From positions 1-57,647 of IMG/VR virus record IMGVR_UViG_3300021081_000002: DNA of 57,647 nucleotides, one strand, 5' to 3'. The DNA is from a virus. Of this stretch, positions 15,914-23,789 are shown one piece after another. Within the stretch, counting starts at the first letter, position 1, and each line of letters begins with the position of its first letter. The notes beneath the pieces were generated by a model. It was given only the letters and a program-made list of their open reading frames with translations, ran no database searches and was not told the origin of the DNA. A program made the position numbers and the translations under genes.

Positions 15914-16150
15914 ATGGATCCCAACATCACACTCCTACGCATCCGTGAGTTGAGCCATAGGCTTAACAGGACCTACGACGAACTCACCGAGCTAGCTGAG
16001 CTAGTGGAAGAGCTTGATCACTGGATGACCAGAGGTGGCTTCCTTCCGAAAGCATGGGAGCACAAGCCACGAACCAGAGAGTGGTGGGACAAGGTAGCTA
16101 CAGGAGAAGAAGTGGCTACCCCCCGCTACGAGAGGGAGGGGTCACCATGA
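15914..16150 (+). CDS. Hypothetical helical protein (78 residues)
   Basis: From ATG 15914: a coiled-coil-like N-terminal half (LLRIRELSHRLNRTYDEL, then TELAELVEELDHWM) and a basic end with EWWDKVATGEE. It overlaps the next gene by 4 bases (ATGA). The frame extends back into the GGDEF gene but lacks an SD there. Function unknown. Confidence 0.45.
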   Translation: MDPNITLLRIRELSHRLNRTYDELTELAELVEELDHWMTRGGFLPKAWEHKPRTREWWDKVATGEEVATPRYEREGSP

Positions 16151-16407
16151 ACGACCTAGCCAACGAGCCATTTGGACCAGACGACGAGTCGCTGCCAGAC
16201 GACGAGCGAGGGGCTGTAGCCCTAAGTCTAGTCCGAGTGTTGACAGAAGCGCTGCTTGACCGTAATCTGACTCAAGACCTCGATGACCAGCACCACATCA
16301 TCAACTACATCGAGCCGTATACCGTCCCACCATTCTCACTTGAGATGAGCATCGCGCTCCAAGCGAATCAGCCTGGCCAGAGTGTTGGCCTCAAGGAGGG
16401 TAACTGA
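16147..16407 (+). CDS. Hypothetical acidic protein (86 residues)
   Basis: ATG at 16147 with SD GGGAGGGG, overlapping the previous stop. Acidic N-terminus (GPDDESLPDDERG), then a helical segment ALSLVRVLTEALLDRNLTQD. Part of the compact early operon ahead of the DUF932 gene. No family recognised. Confidence 0.55.
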   Translation: MNDLANEPFGPDDESLPDDERGAVALSLVRVLTEALLDRNLTQDLDDQHHIINYIEPYTVPPFSLEMSIALQANQPGQSVGLKEGN

Positions 16408-16408
16408 G

Positions 16409-17401
16409 ATGACCAAGGAAACTCAGCAGTGGCTAGAGTCCAACATCCGCGTCGGCTTCACGAAGCAGAGAGGGAATGCGTGGTGGTATGAGGGAGACAC
16501 TCAGAGCCACTACACCGGCGAAGTCCCCGAGGAGGAGGTCAAGCGGCTACTTGGCTTCCCAGTCGTCGAGAGCCCTGTGTACGTCAACGTCGAGCCGGAT
16601 AGCACGGGGAAGCTCGTAGTCCCTGACAAGAAGGCCATCATCCGAGGAGACACAGGGGAGGTCTTCAACATCACCGCGAGCGGCTACCAAGTACACCCAC
16701 TGACTGAGTGGCTGTATGACAGCGTCTACCAGATGCTAGACGGCGGGGTAGGGGTCGGCAGTGTTGGACTCCTGAATGGTGGCAGGGTCGCCTTCGTTCA
16801 GATGGAGCTGCCAGAGAACCAGCGGGGCCCTAACGGCGAAGACTTCCGACCGTTCGTAGCGGCTACGACCTCACTGGACTCCTCACTGGCAACTGAGTAC
16901 CAGCGGGGGACGACTCGGATCGTCTGCGACAACACCCGTAGTGCGTTCTTCGCCCATGGTGGTGGGCTGAAGAAGCGGCACACCAAGAACTCAAGTGTGA
17001 AGCCTCAAGAACTGCGGGACCACCTCGGGATCGCACTTGAACAGATCTCCGAGGACTACATCGCAGAGATCGAGGCGCTGACCTCGAAGGACGTCAGTGA
17101 GCGACAGTGGGCCGCGTTCCTCAACGAGTACGCGCCTATCCCCGAGAACCCCGGTAGGGGCCAGACGATGGCCAGGAACAAGCAGGACGCCCTCATGGGG
17201 TTGTGGGAGTCCGATGACCGAGTACCAGCGGGGACGGAGTGGGGAGTGCTGCAAGCCGTCAACACCTACAACCAGCACGTCCGAACCGTGAAGGAGGTCG
17301 ACAGGGTAGAGCGGAACTACATGAACCTCCTAGAGGGCAAGACCGCGAAGGAGGACAGGACGACACTGGAAGTGTTGGATCGGGTACTGTCGCGGGCGTG
17401 A
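16409..17401 (+). CDS. DUF932-like phage/plasmid protein
   Basis: A 330-residue protein. AIIRGDTGEVFNITASGYQV, VGSVGLLNGGRVAFVQMELP and TTSLDSSLATEYQRGTTRIV, then CDNTRSAFF, are the conserved blocks of DUF932, a family common on phages and plasmids and often next to replication genes. Biochemical role unknown. ATG 16409 follows AAGGAGGG at 8 bases. A terminator hairpin follows the gene. Confidence 0.75.
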   Translation: MTKETQQWLESNIRVGFTKQRGNAWWYEGDTQSHYTGEVPEEEVKRLLGFPVVESPVYVNVEPDSTGKLVVPDKKAIIRGDTGEVFNITASGYQVHPLTEWLYDSVYQMLDGGVGVGSVGLLNGGRVAFVQMELPENQRGPNGEDFRPFVAATTSLDSSLATEYQRGTTRIVCDNTRSAFFAHGGGLKKRHTKNSSVKPQELRDHLGIALEQISEDYIAEIEALTSKDVSERQWAAFLNEYAPIPENPGRGQTMARNKQDALMGLWESDDRVPAGTEWGVLQAVNTYNQHVRTVKEVDRVERNYMNLLEGKTAKEDRTTLEVLDRVLSRA

Positions 17402-17417
17402 TACCGTGAGTTAACCG

Positions 17418-17450
17418 TGGGGGCGTCGGGAAACCGGCGCTCCCACTCTC
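17418..17450 (+). terminator. Hairpin terminator after the DUF932 gene
   Basis: TGGGGGCG (17418-17425) pairs with CGCTCCCA (17438-17445) with one G-U pair, and an inner CGG/CCG pairs around GAAA. CTCTCTATTT follows. Separates the first early operon from the polymerase operon. Confidence 0.6.
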
Positions 17451-17469
17451 TATTTGCCGAGGGGTATTG

Positions 17470-17715
17470 ATGGAGACAGATCAAGACGAAGAAGTCGAAG
17501 AAGCCACTGTCGACTCCGATGAGTACGAGCACGCATTTTGCTCTGTTTGTAACGACTTGAGTTGGGCGACGCTCGCGGCCATCCAACCGGGTGATGTCCT
17601 ACTGACGATATGCGGTCTGAGACGGCCTATAAGGAACAAACTCCCGACGTGCCCCACTTGCCTACCGTCTTGGCGTACGATGACGTGTATGTTCCACTCA
17701 AGGGGGCAAACGTGA
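17470..17715 (+). CDS. Hypothetical acidic protein with Cys pairs (81 residues)
   Basis: ATG 17470 with SD GAGGGG. The N-terminus is a run of Asp/Glu (ETDQDEEVEEATVDSDEYEH), then FCSVCNDLSW and LPTCPTCLPSW, two CxxC pairs that could bind zinc. It ends in a GTGA overlap with the HNH gene, so its 3' end may have been altered by that insertion. Function unknown. Confidence 0.45.
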   Translation: METDQDEEVEEATVDSDEYEHAFCSVCNDLSWATLAAIQPGDVLLTICGLRRPIRNKLPTCPTCLPSWRTMTCMFHSRGQT

Positions 17716-18071
17716 GGTGGTGTGTGATCGAGGGGTACCCGAACTACCAGATCAGTGATCGCGGGACGGTGCGCGGTCCAAGAGGGGTCTTGAAGCCATG
17801 GCTACAGAAACGTGGAGGGTATCCTGCCGTCAGACTCAGCAAGGGCACCTATGCCAGTCAAAAGAACTGGTGCGTGCACACACTCGTTGCTAACGCATTC
17901 CTTGGACCTAAGCCTACGTCGAAGCACGAAGTCTGCCATCGTGACTCTAACCCTACCAACAACCGTGTCTCTAACATATACTGGGGCACTAGAGCAGACA
18001 ACGTACGCGATGCTATGAACCGGGGCACCGCATTCAATGTAGGTCGGGATGGTGGAAGATGGTCAAAGTAG
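17712..18071 (+). CDS. NUMOD4/HNH homing endonuclease
   Basis: A 119-residue protein. WCVIEGYPNYQISDRGTVRG is a NUMOD4 DNA-binding motif. HTLVANAFLGPKP, EVCHRDSNPTNNRVSNIYWG and TRADNVRDAM form the HNH core. I chose GTG 17712 because it overlaps the previous stop and follows AAGGGGG; an in-frame ATG at 17610 would add residues unlike the family. It ends 13 bases inside the DnaE gene, a typical free-standing homing gene next to a replication gene. Confidence 0.75.
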   Translation: MRWCVIEGYPNYQISDRGTVRGPRGVLKPWLQKRGGYPAVRLSKGTYASQKNWCVHTLVANAFLGPKPTSKHEVCHRDSNPTNNRVSNIYWGTRADNVRDAMNRGTAFNVGRDGGRWSK

Positions 18072-21000
18072 ACCCGTTCGTTCACCTACACAATCACAGC
18101 GGCTACAGCCTGCTAGATGGGTTGAGCAGTATTGAGTCGATGGTTAATGAAGCCGTGAAGCTTGGTCAACCAGCCATAGCATTGACGGACCACGGGAGTA
18201 TGGGAGGGGCTTATGAGCTATGGGACAGATGCCGCCGGGCAGGGATCAAGCCGATCGTCGGAACGGAGTTCTATGTCAGCCCAGGAGATCACCGAGACAA
18301 GAGCAAGATTCGATGGGGTACTGAGGAACAACAACGAGAGGATGTCGGAGGCGCAGGAGCTTATACGCATCTCACGGTCCTCGCTACTACAGCTGGAGGG
18401 CTTAGAAATCTCTTTGCCCTACACGCTGCGTCCTTCGCTGAAGGATTCTATTCGAAGCCTCGAATCAGTCGCAACGCTCTTATCAATCTATCAGACGGAC
18501 TTGTTGTGCTTTCTGGATGCCTTGGAGGTGAGTTCCAGACTCGACTGAAGCTCGGCCAGGTGGGAGAGGCAAAGAGATACGCCGCAGAGATGCGTGACGC
18601 CTTGGGGGATAAGTTCTACATCGAGATGATGGACCACGGGCTGGAAGTCGAGGACACCATCAACCCGCTTGTATTCTCGATTGCTCAAGAGCTAGATATC
18701 CCAATAGTGGCCACCAACGACAACCACTACACCCGAGAGGCTGACAGTGACATTCACGACGCTCTACTTTGCCTCCAAACTGGCCAGAGGGTTGCGACAA
18801 AGAAACGGTTTAGGTTTGATGGCGCGGGATATTACCTACGCAGTCGAGAGGAAATGTCTGCGCTCCCTCTACCGGACTCAGCACTACAGAGAACTTGTGA
18901 GATCACTGATCGAGTTGGATCGTACGACTCAGTCTTCGAGGAGGACGTCAGACTCCCAGGACTAGGGGACGACAACAAACTCATCCGACAGACCGTAGCC
19001 GACTGGCTCTACTGGAAGCTAGGGGTTGACGGCGCCACCGAGTACAGGACCTACGAACAACGAGCGGAGTACGAGCTTGACACAATCATCGGGAGAGGGA
19101 CGGCTGGATACTTCACCGTCCTGGCTGACGTTGTCGCCAGAGGAAAGGATCGCGGCATACGAGTTGGCCCGGGGCGCGGTAGTGCGGGAGGCAGCCTTGT
19201 CGCATATGCACTGGGAATTACAGAGCTTGATCCAATACGCGAGGGACTACTCTTCGAACGATTTCTTAACCCCGCGCGAGTTGGACTACCTGACATCGAT
19301 ATTGACATCCCTGACGACCGCAGAGACGAGTTTATCGAGATTGTCCGGGAAGTTCACGGCAACGACAACGTAGCGCAGGTTGGGACGTACGGAACGGTGG
19401 CGTCGAAGTCTGCGATACACGACGCAGCCCGCGTACTCGGCCACTCACGCGACTTCTCCAACACCCTCGCTAGTCAACTACCCCCGGCTCGATTTGGTCG
19501 GTTACCGTCGCTCTCAGAGCATCCGTATTGGTCAGACCCAAGTCCGACGGGGCCAACACGAGAGACGATGGAGCTTGCGGCAGGACTTGAATCTGCGATC
19601 AGGTCCAAGGGTGTGCACGCTGCGGGGGTAGTCGTCTCACCGACTCCACTCGCCAACCAACTGCCGTTGTGGATACCGACGGGGGAAACAGGATGGGTGA
19701 CAGCGTTCAGTAACCCGAACGACTACCCCATCCTTGACAAGATGGGGATTCTGAAGTACGACGTGCTTGGACTGAAAACACTAGGAGTAATCGATGAGTG
19801 CTTGCGCATGGTGGCCCCCAGGGACGTGCAGTTGCCCAGTGCATCAGCCGACTGCACAGACACTAAGACCTTCGAACTCCTCCGCTCCGGACACACCCTC
19901 GGAGTCTTTCAATTGGATAGCCCCGGGATGCAACAACTACTGAGAGCACTTAAACCAGATAGGTTCGCAGACATTTCTGCCTGCCTCGCTCTATACAGAC
20001 CAGGACCAATCGGGGTCAACGCACACCACAGCTATGCCAAACGCAAGAATGGACGAGAACGGGTTAGCTATCCTCACGGTGAGTTGGAAGAAGCTCTACG
20101 ACCAGTTCTAGAGGACACCTACGGGTTGATCGTCTACCAGGAACAAGTGCTCGAAACCCTGAGAGTTGTGGGAGGGTACGACTACGCATCCGCTGGGTTG
20201 ATATTCGATGCAATGAGGAAGAAGAACACCGAGAAGATGCTGGCTAGTAAGCCAGACTTCTCTTCACGGATGAAGGCAGAGGGTTACAGTGAAGACTGCT
20301 GTGAAGTTCTATGGGCCACGCTGGTTCCATTTAGTGATTATTCCTTCAACAGAGCACACACCACGGGGTACGGCTTGGTTGCGTATTGGACCGCGTACCT
20401 CAAAGCGAACTATCCGACTGAGTATATGGCCGCGCTTCTCACTCGTACGCCACCGACGACGAAAGATGGGGTAAAGAAAGCCCATGAGTACATCAATGAA
20501 GCGGAGAGGATGGGTATATCGGTATTATCTCCCGACATCAATGAATCATCCGCTGGATGGACTCCGACCTCAACCGGAATTCGTTATGGACTTACCACCA
20601 TCAAGGGTGTGGCAGACAAAGCTTTCGACGCGCTTCAAACGAAGCGACCATACAAATCTCTGGACGATATGCTGCGAAGAGCGCCGGCTAAAGCGCTTAA
20701 CGTCGGCGTACTGCGGAGTCTTGTCCGGGCGGGCGCGGTGGATAGTCTGGAGGACAGACGAGAAGAACTTGACCTGGATCTTGAGAGTCTGGTTGAACAG
20801 GCATTAGCAGAGAGGAAGATGAGGTCAAAAGGTCAGGTTGGGATCTTAAGCACTACGTACACGGCAAGCTCTCGTGGGTTGTATTCGAAAGGAGGGAGAC
20901 AAGAATGGGAGATGGATCTTCTGGGAGTGCACCTGACCCAGACGGAGATAACACTACGGCTGTCACGGTGGTTGACTCCCGAGGAGTTCGAGTATCTGAA

Positions 21001-21148
21001 TTCCGTATGTTCGGAGCACCCTGGATCGAGTCCATTACACTTAAATATCGGCAAGATTCTGTTGAGGGGGATCGCGATGGTTGGTTGGTCCGAGTCGATC
21101 AAGAGGGCTTTCACCTCACTCGGGGTAATAGAGGTGACTGAATCATGA
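18059..21148 (+). CDS. dnaE: DNA polymerase III alpha subunit (DnaE-like)
   Basis: A 1029-residue C-family replicative polymerase. The PHP domain at the start has intact metal motifs (FVHLHNHSGYSLLDG, LTDHG at 42-46). The palm has LPDIDIDIPDDRR (about 411-423), whose Asp residues bind the catalytic metals. YQEQVLETLRVVGGY and FNRAHTTGYGLVAYWTAYLK are typical finger and thumb blocks. EWEMDLLGVHL matches the usual start of the C-terminal region. It is shorter than bacterial DnaE (about 1160), lacking most of the C-terminal OB/tau-binding part. ATG 18059 overlaps the HNH end. Confidence 0.95.
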   Translation: MVKVDPFVHLHNHSGYSLLDGLSSIESMVNEAVKLGQPAIALTDHGSMGGAYELWDRCRRAGIKPIVGTEFYVSPGDHRDKSKIRWGTEEQQREDVGGAGAYTHLTVLATTAGGLRNLFALHAASFAEGFYSKPRISRNALINLSDGLVVLSGCLGGEFQTRLKLGQVGEAKRYAAEMRDALGDKFYIEMMDHGLEVEDTINPLVFSIAQELDIPIVATNDNHYTREADSDIHDALLCLQTGQRVATKKRFRFDGAGYYLRSREEMSALPLPDSALQRTCEITDRVGSYDSVFEEDVRLPGLGDDNKLIRQTVADWLYWKLGVDGATEYRTYEQRAEYELDTIIGRGTAGYFTVLADVVARGKDRGIRVGPGRGSAGGSLVAYALGITELDPIREGLLFERFLNPARVGLPDIDIDIPDDRRDEFIEIVREVHGNDNVAQVGTYGTVASKSAIHDAARVLGHSRDFSNTLASQLPPARFGRLPSLSEHPYWSDPSPTGPTRETMELAAGLESAIRSKGVHAAGVVVSPTPLANQLPLWIPTGETGWVTAFSNPNDYPILDKMGILKYDVLGLKTLGVIDECLRMVAPRDVQLPSASADCTDTKTFELLRSGHTLGVFQLDSPGMQQLLRALKPDRFADISACLALYRPGPIGVNAHHSYAKRKNGRERVSYPHGELEEALRPVLEDTYGLIVYQEQVLETLRVVGGYDYASAGLIFDAMRKKNTEKMLASKPDFSSRMKAEGYSEDCCEVLWATLVPFSDYSFNRAHTTGYGLVAYWTAYLKANYPTEYMAALLTRTPPTTKDGVKKAHEYINEAERMGISVLSPDINESSAGWTPTSTGIRYGLTTIKGVADKAFDALQTKRPYKSLDDMLRRAPAKALNVGVLRSLVRAGAVDSLEDRREELDLDLESLVEQALAERKMRSKGQVGILSTTYTASSRGLYSKGGRQEWEMDLLGVHLTQTEITLRLSRWLTPEEFEYLNSVCSEHPGSSPLHLNIGKILLRGIAMVGWSESIKRAFTSLGVIEVTES
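20905..21141 (+). CDS. Candidate overlapping gene inside the dnaE 3' end (78 residues)
   Basis: A different frame fully inside dnaE, yet its ATG follows AAAGGAGGG at 8 bases, among the best SDs of the genome. The product (TTAVTVVDSRGVRVSEFRMF, GAPWIESITLKYRQ, WLVRVDQEGFHLTRG) reads like a small beta protein. Two frames may be translated here, or dnaE may effectively end earlier. No family recognised. Confidence 0.4.
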   Translation: MGDGSSGSAPDPDGDNTTAVTVVDSRGVRVSEFRMFGAPWIESITLKYRQDSVEGDRDGWLVRVDQEGFHLTRGNRGD

Positions 21149-21348
21149 AGCCTCCTATCGGACAACGGGTGAAGCACTCTCTCGACGGCGCCAGTGCTGT
21201 TGTCGTCGAGTGGGATATCTGTAACTACTCCGGAGAGTACTGGGATGACTGGAAGGGAGTAGTCGAGTCGCACGACGAAACCGTAGTAGTTCTATTTGAC
21301 GACGACGACAAGGCCACACTACAACGAGTAGCATTTCTACGCTGGTAG
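21145..21348 (+). CDS. Hypothetical small beta protein (67 residues)
   Basis: ATG overlaps the dnaE stop (ATGA), with GAGGTGA as SD. MKPPIGQRVKHSLDGASAVV, then a charged DDWKGVVESHDETVVVLFDD suggest a small SH3/KOW-like beta barrel; this is a guess from pattern only. Last gene before the tRNA-like region. Confidence 0.55.
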   Translation: MKPPIGQRVKHSLDGASAVVVEWDICNYSGEYWDDWKGVVESHDETVVVLFDDDDKATLQRVAFLRW

Positions 21349-21481
21349 GCGCCTGCTACAATAGGTGGAGACGTCAACTCCAGGGCAGCGGGTTCTACTC
21401 TCTCCCCGCGTGGCAATCGGTTAGTCCAGCCCCGATGCTCATAATGCTGGACACAAACCCTCTTAGTGAAAAAGATGTTCA
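21349..21481. other. Intergenic stretch with stem-loops
   Basis: No gene. A 7-bp perfect stem pairs GTCCAGC (21424-21430) with GCTGGAC (21446-21452), its loop containing CTCATAA. Another stem pairs GCGGG (21389-21393) with CCCGC (21405-21409) around a loop beginning TTCTACT. These look like fragments of tRNA arms but do not form a complete cloverleaf. Confidence 0.4.
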
Positions 21482-21542
21482 CCCTTCGAAGCTTGATGGA
21501 AGAGCACGAAAGTGTTAGTTGGTTCGAATCCAACCGAAGGGA
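21482..21542 (+). tRNA. Collapsed tRNA-Asn-like element
   Basis: A perfect 7-bp acceptor stem (CCCTTCG/CGAAGGG), a D-arm GCTT-GATGGAA-GAGC and a perfect T-arm GTTGG-TTCGAAT-CCAAC are present. Between D- and T-arms only CACGAAAGTGTTA remains: it resembles the 5' anticodon strand and a loop with GTT (Asn), but the 3' anticodon strand and variable loop are missing. Total about 61 bases; no encoded CCA. It could be a decayed tRNA, a tRNA-like regulator or the imprint of a host tRNA. Confidence 0.45.
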
Positions 21543-21567
21543 CTAGTTGTACATAAGAGAGGGAGTT

Positions 21568-22023
21568 ATGAGTGATTCAGTCGTAGTTGCACTCATTGTC
21601 GGGTCCTTTACTATTATGGGGCCACTAATCTTAGGATGGTATCAATACAGAGCGCTCCAAAAAGCTAAACTCCAGGATTATGCTCACCAAGAACTGTTGT
21701 CCGCAATTGCGACCAACAAACTCGACCTTATTCAAAACACAGTCACATCGAAGATGAGTCAAACGATGCAAGCGGAATTAGATTCCACTATCCGTGAGCT
21801 GGTCGTCATCCGAGAGGTAGCAGCCCTGCACCGAGCGGCGGGGAACCCCATCGACTACGATGCCATCGTAAACGCCGATGTCGCGAAGCGCCGTATCCAC
21901 GAACTAACCTCTATACTCGCCGATCGAGCAGAAAACCTAAAACAACAACTGCCACAACAAACTGACGGTCAGGATGAATCCGACAAATCCAACGAGGTAC
22001 TTCCCACCGTCACCAATTCCTGA
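21568..22023 (+). CDS. Membrane-anchored helical protein (151 residues)
   Basis: ATG 21568 with SD GAGGGAG. One N-terminal membrane span (VVVALIVGSFTIMGPLILGW) is followed by a long helical, coiled-coil-prone region and a Gln/Asn-rich tail. The end overlaps the convergent gene at 21937-22362 by 87 bases. Function unknown. Confidence 0.55.
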   Translation: MSDSVVVALIVGSFTIMGPLILGWYQYRALQKAKLQDYAHQELLSAIATNKLDLIQNTVTSKMSQTMQAELDSTIRELVVIREVAALHRAAGNPIDYDAIVNADVAKRRIHELTSILADRAENLKQQLPQQTDGQDESDKSNEVLPTVTNS

Positions 22024-22362
22024 ACTATGACTCTGCTGAGAGACTACTATCTCTCGGAGTTCGTTGATCTTCTCGGTCAGCGCAGACATGCGTTGCTCGG
22101 CCTCCGTCCGGGGCATCATCGTTGAGATGATGTCCTGGTACGCCTGGCGGAACTCATTCACTGACTCGAACCGCTTCTCGGATGCCATCTCAGCCTTCAA
22201 CACCGCTTTCTCGGCCGCTGCGATGGCAGCGACGACCGCTTTCTCCTGAGCCTCGAAACGTTGCTGGTATCGCCGGTCCATCTCGCTGAGCATGGCGGTG
22301 AAGTAGGCGACGATCGTTACCTCTCCTTCACCCCCAACGGAACCTTCAGCAGTTGTGGGCAC
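21937..22362 (-). CDS. Coiled-coil protein with C-terminal membrane span
   Basis: A 141-residue protein. DRRYQQRFEAQEKAVVAAIA, AAEKAVLKAEMASEKRFESV and MMPRTEAEQRMSALTEKI form a long coiled coil, and KYLVGFVGFILTVSLLWQLL is a tail-end membrane span. Similar proteins are widespread in actinophages and are sometimes called membrane or holin-like proteins. GTG start with AAGGAGG. It faces opposite to the surrounding early genes. A role at the membrane is likely, the exact one unknown. Confidence 0.6.
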   Translation of the reverse strand: MPTTAEGSVGGEGEVTIVAYFTAMLSEMDRRYQQRFEAQEKAVVAAIAAAEKAVLKAEMASEKRFESVNEFRQAYQDIISTMMPRTEAEQRMSALTEKINELREIVVSQQSHSSGIGDGGKYLVGFVGFILTVSLLWQLLF

Positions 22363-22533
22363 GTGGCCTCCTTAAGGGTCAGGAAGTAGGACATTAAGGG
22401 GGATAGTGGTCAGGGTGATGGGCGTCAGTCTGAGGGCTGAAATGTCCCTGAAATTGGGGGACCCCTAGTTTTCCTCGCTGAAGCCGTTTTAGTCGCTTAG
22501 CGTGGCTCTCAGCGGGCTACAGGGCATGTTCTG
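22363..22533. other. Intergenic region upstream of a leftward gene
   Basis: Holds the SD of the coiled-coil gene (AAGGAGG) and G-rich stretches, including GGGG-GA-CCCC (22457-22466), followed by TAGTTTT on the plus strand. No gene or clear promoter seen. Confidence 0.3.
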
Positions 22534-22746
22534 TCACGACGCGGGGAGTCCAGCCGCACGCGCTATCTGGATGGGGGACATCCTGTCGGTGACGCTGGTG
22601 GGCTGAGAAGCGAGGTAGGCGTCTACCTGCCTCATCGCTCTCAGTGCAGTGACCCCGTCGGCGGAGAAGATCGCTTGATTCCGGAGGTGCCGGCGCGCAG
22701 TCTCCTCGGTCCAACCTGTCTTCGACACCCAGGGGTTGTTATTCAC
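22534..22746 (-). CDS. Hypothetical protein (70 residues)
   Basis: Starts GTG behind GAGGTAGGAAGC. The product (NNNPWVSKTGWTEETARRHL, DGVTALRAMRQVDAYLASQ, SPIQIARAAGLPAS) is helical and may have a small winged-helix-like end, but no family was recognised. Overlaps the upstream HNH gene by 8 bases; the two form a short leftward pair. Confidence 0.45.
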   Translation of the reverse strand: MNNNPWVSKTGWTEETARRHLRNQAIFSADGVTALRAMRQVDAYLASQPTSVTDRMSPIQIARAAGLPAS

Positions 22747-23056
22747 GCTTCCTACCTCTCCTCGCCTCGGCCTTGGTCTTAATCTGGTGACAACTGTAGC
22801 ACAATAACTGCAAGTTTGTCAATGCATCACTGCCACCCGAAGCACGGTTGACGATGTGATCTAGTTGTAACCTCTGTCTTGAGCCGCACTGTCTGCACCT
22901 TTTGCCGTCTCTCTTCTCTACCGTCCGTTTCAGCTTCACCCAGTTGCTAGGGAGCGTGGACTGTGACGCACGCCACCCTTTCGGGTGGGTGGGGCAGGGC
23001 AGGAAGTTGCCGCAATCTTTTGGACACCGGCGCCGGGCTCTGGGAATCTCCACCAC
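22739..23056 (-). CDS. HNH endonuclease
   Basis: A 105-residue protein. CRQCGSRQRLQLDHIVNRAS, then GGSDALTNLQLLCYSCHQIK, show the HNH core (LDH, then N and H) with two CxxC zinc pairs. An extra Cys cluster (CPKDCGNFLPCPTH) lies near the N-terminus. GTG start. It diverges from the HTH gene 21 bases away. May be a homing enzyme or a packaging-type HNH; the position far from terminase favours the former. Confidence 0.7.
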   Translation of the reverse strand: MVEIPRARRRCPKDCGNFLPCPTHPKGWRASQSTLPSNWVKLKRTVEKRDGKRCRQCGSRQRLQLDHIVNRASGGSDALTNLQLLCYSCHQIKTKAEARRGRKRE

Positions 23057-23077
23057 CTCCAGGTCGTTGGACAGTGT

Positions 23078-23350
23078 ATGAACGACACCACTGAGAAGTT
23101 GACGCCCCTCCAGCGCCGCATAGCGGCCTGGGAGCTACATGACCGAGGGATGTCCCAGAGATGGATCGCGAGGACCCTCGGGGTCGGGAAGTCGACCATC
23201 GGAAATGATCTACGGAAGCGAGTCATGCCGGAAGGAGAGCGGAGTGGGCAAGCTAGCGAAGAAGTTCGAGGAGGTAGTCCGGAAGCTCAACGACGAGATC
23301 GAGGGGGCGAAGCAGCGAGCCCGGGAGGAGAGGGAGAAGCAGCGTCGTAG
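23078..23350 (+). CDS. Helix-turn-helix DNA-binding protein
   Basis: A 90-residue protein. LTPLQRRIAAWELHDRGMSQ, then RWIARTLGVGKSTIGNDLRK form a clear HTH (turn at LGVGK), as in small phage transcription or replication regulators. The Gly/Arg/Glu-rich second half overlaps another frame with a better SD, so the C-terminus is uncertain. Upstream SD is weak. Confidence 0.5.
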   Translation: MNDTTEKLTPLQRRIAAWELHDRGMSQRWIARTLGVGKSTIGNDLRKRVMPEGERSGQASEEVRGGSPEAQRRDRGGEAASPGGEGEAAS

Positions 23351-23354
23351 CTGA
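23244..23354 (+). CDS. 36-residue coiled-coil peptide
   Basis: GTG 23244 follows GAAGGAGAG at 6 bases. MGKLAKKFEEVVRKLNDEIE, then a basic helical end. It lies in a different frame inside the end of the HTH gene; the SD and amphipathic pattern favour real translation. Ends directly before the convergent deaminase gene. Confidence 0.4.
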   Translation: MGKLAKKFEEVVRKLNDEIEGAKQRAREEREKQRRS

Positions 23355-23789
23355 TCACCACAACGACCCTCCGGGCCACACCACACGACCGATGCAGTGG
23401 TCGTCGAGCAACTGGGTGCAGTCGGTGCACGGTGCTCGCGTGATGTACGCGGTGGTGTGCTCGGAGTGGTCCATCCACGCTCCGAGCGGGTAGCGGTCAG
23501 TGAACCGTTCCATCAGGTTGAACTCAGCGTGATACGCGATGCAGTTGGCGTAGGTCCCACCAGCAGCGAGTTGGTCATACGTCAACAAACCCCTCGGACA
23601 GGCACCTTCGAGACACCCTGGGACACCAGGGTCAGTTCCGTTGTAGGACGTAGCGAGGATGTGATGACTGCGGTTGTCCATCAGCACAGCACCGACGAGG
23701 CTACGACGGCAGTCACCTCGGGTGCCTGCTGCGGTTGCGAGGATGAGACCGTACGAGTCCCAGTCCGGTCGTCCTTCGAGGGTGTGCAT
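23355..23789 (-). CDS. Cytidine/deoxycytidylate deaminase family protein
   Basis: A 144-residue protein. Zinc-site motifs HAEFN (HxE) and APCTDC (PCxxC) are both present, with GDCRRSLVGAVLMDNRSHHI as the core strands. dCMP deaminases give dUMP, the ThyX substrate, which fits the phage thymidylate synthase at 36521. ATG 23789 chosen for AGAGG at 5 bases; the longer frame has no support. Substrate (dCMP or other) is inferred. Confidence 0.75.
   Translation of the reverse strand: MHTLEGRPDWDSYGLILATAAGTRGDCRRSLVGAVLMDNRSHHILATSYNGTDPGVPGCLEGACPRGLLTYDQLAAGGTYANCIAYHAEFNLMERFTDRYPLGAWMDHSEHTTAYITRAPCTDCTQLLDDHCIGRVVWPGGSLW

Noticed and set aside
21482-21542. attP site derived from a host tRNA
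   Set aside because: A tRNA 3' end could mark an attachment site, but no integrase or excisionase gene was found, so the tRNA-like reading is preferred.
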